A stretch of DNA of 64,000 nucleotides from JAHEZL01 sp046074525 (lineage in GTDB: Bacteria; Bacteroidota; Bacteroidia; Flavobacteriales_C; GCA-002722245). The translations under genes were made by a program, and so were the position numbers. The stretch is taken from positions 1-64,000 of the forward strand of contig JBJTOK010000030.1 of NCBI GenBank assembly GCA_046074525.1, written 5' to 3'. Below, piece by piece: positions 1 to 7,832 of the stretch (positions are counted from its first letter, which is position 1; each line of letters starts with the position of its first letter). Below the pieces are notes generated by a model. It ran no database searches. It had not been told where the DNA came from and saw only the letters and a list, made by a program, of their open reading frames with translations.

Positions 1-149
1 AGATTGGTATTGAACATTCTGCGCTAGCAGACCGGGAAAAGGCTCGGGCGACGAGTCAGGTAAGAATAAAAGAGTTGAACACCAGTGAATCTTCGAAGAA
101 GTAACGAAAAGCGTACTCACTGCTGAAAATCCAAAATCTACCCCAGTAG

Positions 150-293
150 TTTCAGATTTAGCGAAGCGTAATCTGAAACCATTTTTTCAGGCATTTGTAA
201 AGCCGATGCGAAATAGAGTTTTTGAATGAAAAATGAAATCGCGATTGCAAATCGCTACAATGAAGATTTCAGATCACGCTGCGCTAAATCTGA
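150..293. repeat. REP-like cluster of short palindromes
   Basis: Two related imperfect palindromes occur here. The first pairs TTTCAGATT (150-158) with AATCTGAAA (170-178). The second pairs TCAGAT (269-274) with ATCTGA (288-293). Both have an AGCG/CGCT-rich loop. Between them lies another small palindrome, GCGAT...ATCGC, at 241-255. The two larger units are roughly inverted copies of each other. Such units are common between genes in Bacteroidota and are often called REP-like. No gene is supported in bases 1-300. Confidence 0.5.
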
Positions 294-301
294 TTACGGG
301 A

Positions 302-499
302 CATATTGTTGATGTTGCCGAACGCTTGTAGGATGTGGGTATTCAGGCTTTGTCGATTCACGGTCGCACGCGTGTGCAGATGTACAAGGGCGATGCCGAC
401 TGGACTTTAATCGGCGAAGTGAAAAATAATCCGCGCATGAAAATCCAGATTTTCGGTAATGGTGATATTGATTCTCCTGAAAAAGCGAAATCATATTGA
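302..499 (+). pseudogene. tRNA-dihydrouridine synthase (DusB-like) gene fragment
   Basis: Reading 302-499 gives about 65 codons that match the middle of the DusB/Dus family, including the GRTR and YKGDADW segments and the conserved NGDI loop. The fragment is broken. An in-frame TAG at 329-331 replaces a codon that is normally glutamine in this stretch (a single CAG to TAG change would explain it). The reading ends in TGA at 497-499, well before the C-terminal part of the family. There is no N-terminal half. Family assignment is from memory of the Dus motifs. The scrap touches the next pseudogene fragment with almost no spacer, as in a rearrangement junction. Confidence 0.7.
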
Positions 500-501
500 A
501 G

Positions 502-712
502 CTAAATCAATTTACCAATCCTGGTGCTCTCATATTTCCCCTTATCCCACAATAAAAAACAAGCCATCAGCAGGAAAGCCATCGCCGGCATTTTGTAGCG
601 CACCAGTGTGCCAATGATAGGCGTTACCACTCCCGATAAAGCATAGAGAATTAAAGTAAAGGAGAGAAAGAAAAAAACGTAAGCCGCTTCACGTGCTGAA
701 GGTTTCTTAAAA
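502..712 (-). pseudogene. Duplicated 3' end of the membrane-protein gene at 1485-2822
   Basis: The minus-strand translation is a near copy of the last 75 or so residues of the 445-residue polytopic protein at 1485-2822, with roughly a dozen substitutions, the same two hydrophobic helices and the same charged tail. Similarity stops at about base 712, where the copy runs into unrelated sequence, so promoter, start and most of the protein are missing. It is best read as a partial segmental duplication that now flanks the 181-residue gene at 765 on the other side. A functional short peptide cannot be excluded but has no supporting signal. Confidence 0.75.
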
Positions 713-764
713 TACTGTCGATGGCATTCTACGATTGGGCACAATATATATGAAATGATCTTTT

Positions 765-1310
765 ATGACTTGGAAAGAGGAATTAATAAAATATGAAAAT
801 AGTAGAGATTGGGAATCTGCAATCGAATTGATGAAAGATGTTATTTCAATCGATTCTAGTAGTTCCGAAGCGTATATAAGTGTAATTTATTTGTTACATA
901 ATTTATTGTTGGAAGAACAATACACAGGTACTGACCGTGAAGAGATATCTATATTATTAAAGCAGTATTTTAATGATTCGAGAAAGAGGTTTTCTGAAAA
1001 CTCGGAATATTTATTTTTCATTGGAAAAATACTATACATCGCAGAATGGTATTTTGGAGTAGATGATGATTTAAAACCGATAAAAGAAAGACAAGCATTT
1101 AAAATGCAGAAAAAAGCCTGCGAAATAGAGCCTAATAATATTTTATTTGAATGGGGTTATCGCTTCTCACTTGGAGAAAAGTTAAGTGAGAAATTAGCTG
1201 AGATAATTCTTAAGGACGATTCCATTGTTACTTGGTTAAAGGTCAGAGGATTTCATGGTCAATATATTTTAGAATCTTTGAAAACTTGTGCTACTCGATT
1301 CCACAAATAA
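765..1310 (+). CDS. TPR-like helical protein, possibly an orphan immunity-type protein
   Basis: This predicts a 181-residue soluble protein, all helical by eye, without signal peptide or membrane segment. Residues 1-45 and about 100-145 look like TPR-type helix pairs (residue 17 onwards reads WESAIELMKDVI). The gene is clearly more AT-rich than its neighbours and lies between a duplicated 3' gene end (502-712) and the parent gene, facing a broken reading frame at 1316. That setting resembles the orphan immunity genes left behind in polymorphic-toxin cassettes, but no toxin is visible, so this is inference only. The start ATG at 765 fits the first methionine; I recognise no specific family. 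Confidence 0.6.
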   Translation: MTWKEELIKYENSRDWESAIELMKDVISIDSSSSEAYISVIYLLHNLLLEEQYTGTDREEISILLKQYFNDSRKRFSENSEYLFFIGKILYIAEWYFGVDDDLKPIKERQAFKMQKKACEIEPNNILFEWGYRFSLGEKLSEKLAEIILKDDSIVTWLKVRGFHGQYILESLKTCATRFHK

Positions 1311-1315
1311 GTTTT

Positions 1316-1468
1316 ATGAATGATATTATGCCTAAAGTCAGGCATCCTGAAGGACAAGGGATTATCGAATAAGAAATTTTGTTATTATTTAATGCAGTAA
1401 AAAAAGCTAATTCTTTTAACGAAACTTCTTCAGAGTTTAAAAATTGGAAGAAATACAATGTGACCTAA
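1316..1468 (+). pseudogene. Broken short reading frame of unknown origin
   Basis: Starting six bases after the previous stop, ATG at 1316 opens a frame of 18 codons that ends in TAA at 1370-1372. The same frame then continues open to TAA at 1466-1468 with protein-like composition (a segment reading LLLFNAVKKANSFNETSSEF). This looks like one gene remnant interrupted by a nonsense mutation. It shares the AT-rich composition of the gene before it, so the two probably arrived together. I do not recognise the family. Confidence 0.35.
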
Positions 1469-1484
1469 GCGGTCTTTTAGTCAA

Positions 1485-2822
1485 TCAAGTAAACATTGAA
1501 TTGCAATTTCCCAAATTATTTATCCATTTTCCAATTTTTGTATTTTCATGTTTCCCCTTATCCCACAATAAAAAACAAGCCTTCAGCAGGAAGGCCATCG
1601 CCGGCATTTTGTAGCGCACCAGTGTGCCGATGATAGGTGTTACCACTCCCGATAAAGTATAGAGAATTAAAGTAAAGGAGAGAAAGAAAAAAACGTAAGC
1701 TGCATCACGAGGTGAGGGTCGTCTGAACCATAAAATCGTTAGTACAAACACAGTGATAAAAAGAATATTTTCCAGCGCCGAAGCCAGTACAACAGGCGAC
1801 AATGAATCCCAGAGAAATGGTCGGAAAAAGGCGTTGAACAAGCCTTCCGGCACATTAGCAAAAAAGCTGCTGAAGTTATCATCGAGCTCCATCGTGTGCA
1901 CTACGCTTCCCGAATTCATGGTTTCTGCGAGTCCGTAAAAACTTTTTTTCTGCCATTGTAATCCGTTTAAAAACGAGTGAAAGGGACTGATGATGTGGAA
2001 CGTTACCGCTGCAACAACAAAGCAAAAATGAACGACAACCGTTTTCATAAAAGGCTTTTCGTAATTTTTTCTCTTGATCCACAAGATGGAAATCAATCCG
2101 GGAAGTAAAGCAACAGCCACATAAAACTTGATGAAAAAGAGGAGGAATAATGTAAACAGTATGAGTCCCGCATGTTTAAGTGAGCGAAGGTTATCCGACC
2201 AACGTTCAAAGCTCCACACGAAAATACCCATTACTAAAAAGAGGAAGCCTTCTTTCAATACACCCGACGACCAGAATATTACCGATGGTACAAGGAAAAT
2301 TGCGATGAAAAGCAGATTCTTTTTTTCCTGGAACAGCTTCTGGAAAGCTTTGAATAAAAAGAGTTTTCCGATGAGTGACATCATACAGAAAAAGAAAATA
2401 TGCACGTAATAATATCCGCCGGAAAAGATCATCATCAGCGCGTTAATCCTGATCATTGTGCGGTTGTCGTTGTAGAGGTATTTGTTGTTCAACACATACC
2501 AGTTGTACATTTTATCATACACTGGCTTGAGCTGAACAGTATCGCAATGATAGCCTGTAATCATGCGCACAAAATCTACCGGTGATTCCCACAGGATATT
2601 GTAAATGTGCACGCTGTCATCAAAATATTTATAGGTATCGGCAAGATTGCGTTGCGGATAAAAATAAGTATAGATGAGGCTGAGGGCCACGCCAGCTGAA
2701 ACATGCAGGAGATAAACAGTCAGGATGCTTTTGCGCTGTAATCCGAATTTACCGAAAAACGGAAGTTTCCAGATCGCCAGTCCTATCACAATTAACCATG
2801 ATATGGTGACGAGCATTTCCAT
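1485..2822 (-). CDS. Polytopic membrane protein, EpsG/Wzy-like polysaccharide polymerase type
   Basis: The 445-residue protein has about ten hydrophobic helices spread over its whole length and a periplasmic loop at about 60-120. It carries the SSGVLKEG segment (residues 185-192) that, with the helix before it, is typical of EpsG-like and Wzy-like polymerases. Such proteins join polysaccharide repeat units in the inner membrane; the substrate cannot be inferred. Its ATG overlaps the stop of the DnaX tau extension (TAATG), which suggests translational coupling. No other glycan gene is adjacent, so the assignment rests on topology and that motif. A partial copy of its 3' end lies at 502-712. 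Confidence 0.6.
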   Translation of the reverse strand: MEMLVTISWLIVIGLAIWKLPFFGKFGLQRKSILTVYLLHVSAGVALSLIYTYFYPQRNLADTYKYFDDSVHIYNILWESPVDFVRMITGYHCDTVQLKPVYDKMYNWYVLNNKYLYNDNRTMIRINALMMIFSGGYYYVHIFFFCMMSLIGKLFLFKAFQKLFQEKKNLLFIAIFLVPSVIFWSSGVLKEGFLFLVMGIFVWSFERWSDNLRSLKHAGLILFTLFLLFFIKFYVAVALLPGLISILWIKRKNYEKPFMKTVVVHFCFVVAAVTFHIISPFHSFLNGLQWQKKSFYGLAETMNSGSVVHTMELDDNFSSFFANVPEGLFNAFFRPFLWDSLSPVVLASALENILFITVFVLTILWFRRPSPRDAAYVFFFLSFTLILYTLSGVVTPIIGTLVRYKMPAMAFLLKACFLLWDKGKHENTKIGKWINNLGNCNSMFT

Positions 2823-3418
2823 TAAAATCCTAAATCCAGATCGAGTTTTTTGCGGAGTTCTTCCAGCAGCGGATTTTTTTCTACCAGCTTTTTGTACTTG
2901 TCGCCGGAGGTGTACAAGCCCTGGTCTTCCGTACTTTTTTCAATGAAGGTGGTCAGACTGATATCGAAGTTATTCAGTCGGTTGCGGATAAAAGACAATA
3001 AATCGGCTTTGATTTCCGATAAGTCATGTTCCTGGGCTTTATTGAAAATTTTAAGCTGTATGGTGTTGTTGGCAACCAATGAGGGCGGGTTTTTTGTGAG
3101 CGTGGTGTAAATATCAAGATCTGATGCCTTGATCATCTCTGCATATTCATTCCAGGTCACAATAAGATCGGCTTCGCTGAATTCTTTTTTAGGAAGATTT
3201 TTTGCTATTTCCTCCTTTTGCTCTTCAACATTAGGCTTGAGTATTTTACTGATGTTAACCGATTTCAGTGGTATTTTGGCACGCGTAACTCCAGGGATTT
3301 TCTTTTCAGCAACAGCTGTTTCTGCAGCCTTTGCTGGCTGGGCAGGTGCTGGAGCAGGAACAGGATTTTTAGCGGGAGCTGCTGAAGGTGCCTGGACCTT
3401 AGGCAGCGGTATTCTCAA
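2822..3418 (-). CDS. dnaX: DNA polymerase III tau C-terminal region, in the -1 frame after dnaX
   Basis: This 198-codon frame opens with a Pro/Ala-rich linker (residues 4-35) and continues into a helical domain (about 60-198). That is the layout of the C-terminal part of DnaX tau in Bacteroidota, which binds the polymerase core. Its only possible own start is a TTG that overlaps the dnaX stop as TTGA. More likely it is reached by a -1 shift on the A10 run at 3429-3438: from the dnaX ATG at 4539 to this stop is 1718 bases, and adding one re-read base gives exactly 573 codons. It could also be one continuous gene interrupted by a homopolymer sequencing error. Confidence 0.75.
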   Translation of the reverse strand: MRIPLPKVQAPSAAPAKNPVPAPAPAQPAKAAETAVAEKKIPGVTRAKIPLKSVNISKILKPNVEEQKEEIAKNLPKKEFSEADLIVTWNEYAEMIKASDLDIYTTLTKNPPSLVANNTIQLKIFNKAQEHDLSEIKADLLSFIRNRLNNFDISLTTFIEKSTEDQGLYTSGDKYKKLVEKNPLLEELRKKLDLDLGF

Positions 3419-4539
3419 CCGGCGAAGCTTTTTTTTTTAAGATCGGCCAGGTTTTCCGAACACAGTTTGAGGAGACATAGCTCGATAAGCAAACGCTTGT
3501 TCTTGCTGGATTTGTATTGTATATCGGCGTCGTTGATTACTTCAAGCCCACACAACAGGAAATCATCAGAACACTTTGTGCTTTGCTCCTGATACAAAGA
3601 CTTGTTCTTCTCGGAAGTCTCCAGGATATTAAGGGTCAGCGGATTCTTGCACAGCAATAAATTGCGGAAGTGTTCGGCCAGTCCCAAAACAAAGTTGTGT
3701 TCATCAAAACCTTTGGCAAGTACTTCATTTAAAAGCATCAGGCTCTGCGGAATATTTTTTTCCAGCAGGAAGCCGGTAGCCTTGAAATAGTAATCGGAAT
3801 CGAGTACGTTCAAACTGCCAATTACCGATTGGTAGGTGAGATTCTTGTTAGAGAAAGTTACCAGCTGATCGAAAATGGAGAGCGCATCACGCAATCCACC
3901 ATCGGCTTTTTGTGCAATAATATGTATAGCGTCAGGTTCGTACGCGATGTTTTCCTTCTTGGCAATTTTTTCGAGATGCTGAACGATGTCATTGACCGTA
4001 ATCCTGTTGAAGCCGAAAATCTGGCAACGCGACAGGATGGTAGGCAGGATTTTATGCTTTTCAGTAGTCGCTAATATAAAGACGGCATGCGCAGGCGGTT
4101 CCTCCAGGGTTTTCAAAAAAGCATTAAAAGCCGATTGTGAGAGCATGTGCACCTCATCTATTATATAGGCTTTCTTTGTGCCGATCTGAGGGGCGATGCG
4201 CACCTGGTTCACCAGATTACGAATGTCGTCCACCGAGTTATTGGATGCGGCATCCAACTCATATACATTTAAAGATTGTCCGGAATCAAAAGATTTGCAG
4301 GATTCACATTCATTGCAGGCCTCTATCTCTGAGGTGAGATTCATGCAATTGATGGTTTTGGCCAAAATACGGGCACAGGTGGTTTTTCCTGTTCCCCGCG
4401 GACCGCAAAATAAAAAAGACTGGGCTACCTGTTTGCTGCGGATAGCGTTTTTTAGGGTGGATACAATAGATCCCTGGCCCACTACCTGATCGAAGGTGGC
4501 TGGCCTGTATTTCCGCGCTGATACTACAAAGGAGTCCAT
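3415..4539 (-). CDS. dnaX: DNA polymerase III subunit gamma (gamma/tau N-terminal part)
   Basis: This is the clamp-loader ATPase that opens the sliding clamp during replication. The 374 residues show the Walker A segment GPRGTGKTT, a four-cysteine zinc site (one Cys, then CNECESC), the Walker B box IIDEVH and the sensor motif SRC, in the usual order. The helical clamp-loader domains II and III follow to about residue 365. ATG at 4539 is chosen over the TTG three codons upstream because the family begins close to FVVSARKYRP. The zero frame ends at LKKKSFAG, just after the A10 run, so the encoded product is gamma-like; the tau extension lies in the -1 frame. Confidence 0.95.
   Translation of the reverse strand: MDSFVVSARKYRPATFDQVVGQGSIVSTLKNAIRSKQVAQSFLFCGPRGTGKTTCARILAKTINCMNLTSEIEACNECESCKSFDSGQSLNVYELDAASNNSVDDIRNLVNQVRIAPQIGTKKAYIIDEVHMLSQSAFNAFLKTLEEPPAHAVFILATTEKHKILPTILSRCQIFGFNRITVNDIVQHLEKIAKKENIAYEPDAIHIIAQKADGGLRDALSIFDQLVTFSNKNLTYQSVIGSLNVLDSDYYFKATGFLLEKNIPQSLMLLNEVLAKGFDEHNFVLGLAEHFRNLLLCKNPLTLNILETSEKNKSLYQEQSTKCSDDFLLCGLEVINDADIQYKSSKNKRLLIELCLLKLCSENLADLKKKSFAG
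3429..3438 (-). promoter_or_regulatory. A10 slippery run between the gamma and tau parts of dnaX
   Basis: On the coding (minus) strand the end of the dnaX frame reads CTT, ten A, then GC, followed by the zero-frame stop TGA five codons later. The run contains A-AAA-AAG, the heptamer used for -1 frameshifting in Escherichia coli dnaX. An A9 run drives transcriptional slippage in Thermus dnaX. Here the polarity is reversed compared with those cases: the zero frame gives the short product and the shift gives the long one. Only a weak 4-bp hairpin follows. Sequencing or assembly error in the homopolymer is the main alternative. Confidence 0.5.
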
Positions 4540-4561
4540 GTGGGGCAAATATAGTCAATGC

Positions 4562-4652
4562 GTTTCAAGTTTCTGGTTTCAAATTCCAAGTTGTTTTACA
4601 CATTTTATTAAAGGCTTCCTAACCTGAAGAACGAAACCCCGAAACTTGAAAC
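4562..4652. repeat. Intergenic inverted repeat
   Basis: GTTTCAAGTTTC at 4562-4573 and GAAACTTGAAAC at 4641-4652 are perfect 12-base inverted copies separated by 67 bases between the divergent dnaX and rpsF genes. Further GTTTCAA-like and CAAGTTG-like pieces occur between them. It is an extragenic palindrome of the sort often seen in Bacteroidota; no function is evident. Confidence 0.5.
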
Positions 4653-4686
4653 CCCTACTTTTTTCAACACTAAACTTTTAAAAAGA

Positions 4687-4717
4687 TTTGGAGGTAAGAA
4701 ATTCTTTTGTATTTTTG
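4687..4717 (+). promoter_or_regulatory. Bacteroidota-type promoter of rpsF-rpsR-rplI
   Basis: TTTG at 4687-4690 is followed after exactly 19 bases by TATTTTTG at 4710-4717. This fits the Bacteroidota sigma-ABfr consensus TTTG-N19-TAnnTTTG perfectly. It lies about 48 bases before the rpsF start, giving a leader of roughly 40 bases. Confidence 0.8.
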
Positions 4718-4764
4718 CCCTCCGCTTTTTTTTGAGGCGGGTGAATTTTTAAAACTAATTGGTA

Positions 4765-5124
4765 ATGAGTCAATACGAGACAATTTTTGTGATGACGCCG
4801 GTTCTTTCAGACGAACAGCTGAAAGAAACAGTGAATGAGTATGTTAACCTTTTGAAGCAAAAAGGTGCTGAAATCGTTCACCAGGACAACTGGGGCCTAA
4901 GGAAACTGGCCTACCCCGTAAAAAAGAAATCAACCGGGTTTTACCACCTGATTGAGTTCAAAGGCCCAGGTTCAGTAATTGCTGAACTTGAATTAGCTTA
5001 TAAGCGTGATGAAAGATTGCTGCGTTTCTTAACAGTTAGTCTTGATGATCATGCTGTAGCTTTCAATGAGAAATTCAGAGGAAAATCTGTAAACAAGTCT
5101 AAAAAAGAAGAAGTTAAAGCATAA
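4765..5124 (+). CDS. rpsF: Small ribosomal subunit protein bS6
   Basis: This 119-residue protein binds 16S rRNA together with S18 in the platform of the 30S subunit. It begins MSQYETIFVMTPVL and shows the family's alternating beta-alpha pattern, with the GLRKLAYPVKKK stretch at residues 44-55 that precedes the central strands, and a lysine-rich tail. ATG at 4765 is preferred to TTG at 4759 because bS6 proteins start within a few residues of the first beta strand. It is the first gene of rpsF-rpsR-rplI, with five bases to rpsR. Confidence 0.97.
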   Translation: MSQYETIFVMTPVLSDEQLKETVNEYVNLLKQKGAEIVHQDNWGLRKLAYPVKKKSTGFYHLIEFKGPGSVIAELELAYKRDERLLRFLTVSLDDHAVAFNEKFRGKSVNKSKKEEVKA

Positions 5125-5129
5125 TCATT

Positions 5130-5396
5130 ATGGCAGCAGAATCAGATATCAGATATCTTACGCCTCCTTCAATTGAGGTAAAGAAAGACAAATATTGCCG
5201 TTTCAAGAAAGCGAAAATCAAGCACGTGGATTACAAAAATCCTGATTATTTGATGCGTTTCCTGAACGAACAAGGTAAAGTTCTTCCTAGAAGACTTACC
5301 GGTACTTCCCTGAAATTCCAGAGAAAAGTATCTCAATCTATTAAAAGAGCAAGACAATTGGCTTTGTTGCCATTCGTTGCCGATAACTTAAAATAA
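5130..5396 (+). CDS. rpsR: Small ribosomal subunit protein bS18
   Basis: An 88-residue 30S protein that forms a heterodimer with bS6 on 16S rRNA. The C-terminal part carries the conserved GKVLPRRLTGTSLKFQRKVSQSIKRAR region and the family's basic helix; the length is normal for Bacteroidota, which have a short N-terminal extension. It starts five bases after rpsF and eight bases before rplI, so all three are co-transcribed from the promoter at 4687-4717. Confidence 0.97.
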   Translation: MAAESDIRYLTPPSIEVKKDKYCRFKKAKIKHVDYKNPDYLMRFLNEQGKVLPRRLTGTSLKFQRKVSQSIKRARQLALLPFVADNLK

Positions 5397-5404
5397 GAAG
5401 AGCC

Positions 5405-5851
5405 ATGCAAGTAATCTTAAAAAAAGATATGCAACCGCTTGGATTCCAAGATGATGTTGTTACAGTGAAGCCGGGTTACGGTAGAAATTACCTGATTCCT
5501 CAGGGATACGCTGTTCTGGCTACCGACTCTGCAAAGAAAGTACATGCAGAGAATGTGAAACAGAGAGCGAAGAAAGACGAAAAAGCTAAAGCTGATGCTA
5601 ATCAACTGGCTGCTAAATTGCAGGCCCTCACTGTTAAAGTGGGTGCTAAAGCTGGTGAAACTGGTAAAATCTTTGGTTCAGTAATCAACGTTCAGGTGGG
5701 TGATGCATTGAAAGCTCAAGGTGTTGAGATAGACAGAAAAACTATCAAGATCCTTGGCGGTAGCATCAAAACCCTCGGAACTTACGAAGCGGAAGCTAAA
5801 TTGCACCGTGAAGTAACTGCCAAGTTTTCTTTCGAAGTAATCGCTGAATAA
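5405..5851 (+). CDS. rplI: Large ribosomal subunit protein bL9
   Basis: A 148-residue 50S protein near the base of the L1 stalk. The N-terminal domain has the signature GYGRNYLIPQGYA (about residues 24-36), followed by a long lysine/alanine-rich connecting helix (about 42-75) and the C-terminal globular domain with GKIFGSV. It is the last gene of the operon and is followed by a strong terminator at 5872-5905. Confidence 0.97.
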   Translation: MQVILKKDMQPLGFQDDVVTVKPGYGRNYLIPQGYAVLATDSAKKVHAENVKQRAKKDEKAKADANQLAAKLQALTVKVGAKAGETGKIFGSVINVQVGDALKAQGVEIDRKTIKILGGSIKTLGTYEAEAKLHREVTAKFSFEVIAE

Positions 5852-5871
5852 GCGTTTGAAATAAAAAAAGG

Positions 5872-5905
5872 AAAGTCCTGCTGAATTTCAGCGGGACTTT
5901 TTATT
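5872..5905 (+). terminator. Rho-independent terminator of the rpsF-rpsR-rplI operon
   Basis: AAAGTCCTGCTGA (5872-5884) pairs with TCAGCGGGACTTT (5888-5900) over 13 positions including one G-T pair, with a three-base loop, followed by a T-rich tail. Confidence 0.9.
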
Positions 5906-5928
5906 TTTATGCAGCTCACACTGCTGCT

Positions 5929-6936
5929 ATGAAAAAGTTTTTTCTATTCTTCCTCTTCTCGTATTCTATTTCTTTTGCCCAGGATATTGAAATCACGAAT
6001 TGGTACAATAATAAGTCTTGTGCTGTAGTAATGACTTTCGACGACTGGCTGGAAGGACACGAAAAAATAGTAGTTCCAGCTCTTATTGAAAAGAAATTAC
6101 CGGCGACCTTTTTTGTAACATTGCAGGGTGCTCAGTGGAAAAGAAATTTCTTTGATGAAATGCGCAATGCCCAGGCCCATGGATGCGAAATCGCAAATCA
6201 TACAGTGACGCACCCCAGTCTGACGTCCATCTCTTCCCAAAAAGCGAAAAGTGAAATTGATAGTGCCCGGAAAATTATCATGGATTCGGTTCCTGGTGCG
6301 CAATGCCTCACCTTTGCTTATCCTATGGGTACACGGAACAATGAAGTTACCGCTATGGTGCAGAAGGAGCATATTGGCGCCCGCAGTGTGAATCCTTTTG
6401 ATGAAAGAAATATCGTTTATGATTTCGCTACTGATACCATGGATTACTACAGGGTAAATACCGTGAGGGTGTGGCACATCGTTACTCTGGAGAAAATTGC
6501 CGCTTGGGTGGATTATGCGGAAAAAGGAGGGGGAATGCTGACTTTCATGATGCATTCTATCTACAACGATAAGATAGCTCAGGGCTGGGATGCCATGCCT
6601 GAGGAGTTTTTGAAAGGTATGCTGGATACACTGAAGTCGAGAGAAGACAAGGTATGGATCACTACTTTTGCCTCGGCCCTTAAATACCATCAGCAGAAAA
6701 GAGCCACCCAGGTGAAATTTATCGGAGAGAAAAAGGGAGTGAAAACCTATCGTTTGGTATCGGCGCTGAATCCCGAAATCTATAGTCAGCAACTGACGCT
6801 CAAAATGAAAAAACCATCATCAGATTGCGATATTCATCAGGGGTTGAAGAAAATTCCCTATACAATTTCCCCAGATGGACTCTGGATTTACTTTAACGTT
6901 GCACCGGATAAGGAGATAAAAATTGAAATTCAATAA
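5929..6936 (+). CDS. Secreted polysaccharide deacetylase (NodB fold)
   Basis: Carbohydrate esterase family 4 type enzyme that removes N-acetyl groups from a glycan; the substrate is unknown. Residues 1-18 are a signal peptide ending FAQ, so it acts in the envelope or outside the cell. The NodB motif TFDD lies at 36-39, the metal-binding HxxxH at His91 and His95, and a YP pair at 131-132; a late MMHS could supply the other catalytic His. The 335 residues include about 80 C-terminal residues after the NodB domain that look like a small beta domain. It stands alone, downstream of the rplI terminator. Confidence 0.85.
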   Translation: MKKFFLFFLFSYSISFAQDIEITNWYNNKSCAVVMTFDDWLEGHEKIVVPALIEKKLPATFFVTLQGAQWKRNFFDEMRNAQAHGCEIANHTVTHPSLTSISSQKAKSEIDSARKIIMDSVPGAQCLTFAYPMGTRNNEVTAMVQKEHIGARSVNPFDERNIVYDFATDTMDYYRVNTVRVWHIVTLEKIAAWVDYAEKGGGMLTFMMHSIYNDKIAQGWDAMPEEFLKGMLDTLKSREDKVWITTFASALKYHQQKRATQVKFIGEKKGVKTYRLVSALNPEIYSQQLTLKMKKPSSDCDIHQGLKKIPYTISPDGLWIYFNVAPDKEIKIEIQ

Positions 6937-6963
6937 TACACCAAAACTAACTCTCTCGCCGAT

Positions 6964-7788
6964 TTATGGAGTAACTACCTTCAGATAATGGTATTCCTCG
7001 AACAAGCCTAAATCATCGTAGATCAGTTGTCGGATAGGCAGGTAGTTTTCTTTATCGACATAGAAAGTGATTTTCTTACAGTAGATATTCGGTATCTTGA
7101 TTTCTTCTCCTTCATCCAGGTCATCATAGTCGTCTACATTTTCACTGTTTTTTTCCAGCATCATGTAATCACTGATCAATAAGCGATTGGCAATGGTGGT
7201 GAGCGTTTCACCTTTTTTTACTTTGTAAGTTATATAGGCGAATTGCGGATAATTGCAGGTCACTGAAAGACATTTTCTTCCCTGCCATTCAACATCACCA
7301 TCTACTATGCAATAATCCCTGTATTTGTGGCTGATCTTCTGTCCGAAAGCCGTCATTATTTTTCCAAAATAGCTAAAGCCGATTTCAAAAATAGTGTGGT
7401 GTTGTTTTTCGCGGAGCAGTGACCCGTAGGGATCAAGTTTGAGAGTGACATAAGGAAAGGAGTTAGGTTTTACAATGGCTTTGCCGTCGTTGGCCCCTTG
7501 TGTATACAGTAATTCCTTACCTGCTTCGGGACTTATCGTTTTTAAATAGATTTTAAAAGGATTGTTAGCCATCTTGATTTCGCTGGAGCCAACAGACATT
7601 TTTCCATGTATTCTTTCCGATTTGGTGAAGGTGAAAGTCATGGTGTTGGCTGCTTTGATAGCAGCCAGAGTTTTGTCGATGACATCGGCAACTTTTAGTC
7701 CGGGCTTCTCGCTTTTTTCAGCCGGACTGAAGGAAAGCGTTGTGGCTACAGTGAAAAAGGCTATCAATATTGTCCGTAGGTTTCTCAT
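6964..7788 (-). CDS. Secreted DUF1571-type protein with an inserted LysM domain
   Basis: The 274-residue protein has a signal peptide (about 1-20). Residues 30-180 resemble the DUF1571 family, beta-rich envelope proteins of unknown role. A LysM motif, which normally binds peptidoglycan, sits at about 187-233 (starting YKVKKGETLTTIA) and splits the last beta segment (235-274) from the rest. It is downstream of purK-purE on the same strand with a 44-base gap, so it may be read from the same transcript although its role is unrelated. DUF1571 is a recalled match; the LysM call is firmer. Confidence 0.7.
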   Translation of the reverse strand: MRNLRTILIAFFTVATTLSFSPAEKSEKPGLKVADVIDKTLAAIKAANTMTFTFTKSERIHGKMSVGSSEIKMANNPFKIYLKTISPEAGKELLYTQGANDGKAIVKPNSFPYVTLKLDPYGSLLREKQHHTIFEIGFSYFGKIMTAFGQKISHKYRDYCIVDGDVEWQGRKCLSVTCNYPQFAYITYKVKKGETLTTIANRLLISDYMMLEKNSENVDDYDDLDEGEEIKIPNIYCKKITFYVDKENYLPIRQLIYDDLGLFEEYHYLKVVTP

Positions 7789-7832
7789 ATTTGGAGTTCT
7801 TCTACGGCAACTTGCTATAATGGATACAGAAC

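Noticed and set aside
4719..4737. Possible S6:S18-binding leader hairpin of rpsF (CCTC/GAGG stem with CCG in the loop)
   Set aside because: The stem begins within a few bases of the predicted -7 box, so the 5' arm would probably not be transcribed in full; four pairs alone are not convincing.
6097..6792. 231-codon minus-strand frame opposite the polysaccharide deacetylase
   Set aside because: It is antisense to intact NodB motifs and has no domain or signal; other long antisense frames (25759-26385, 51724-52323, 53589-54356, 58956-59798) were rejected for the same reason.
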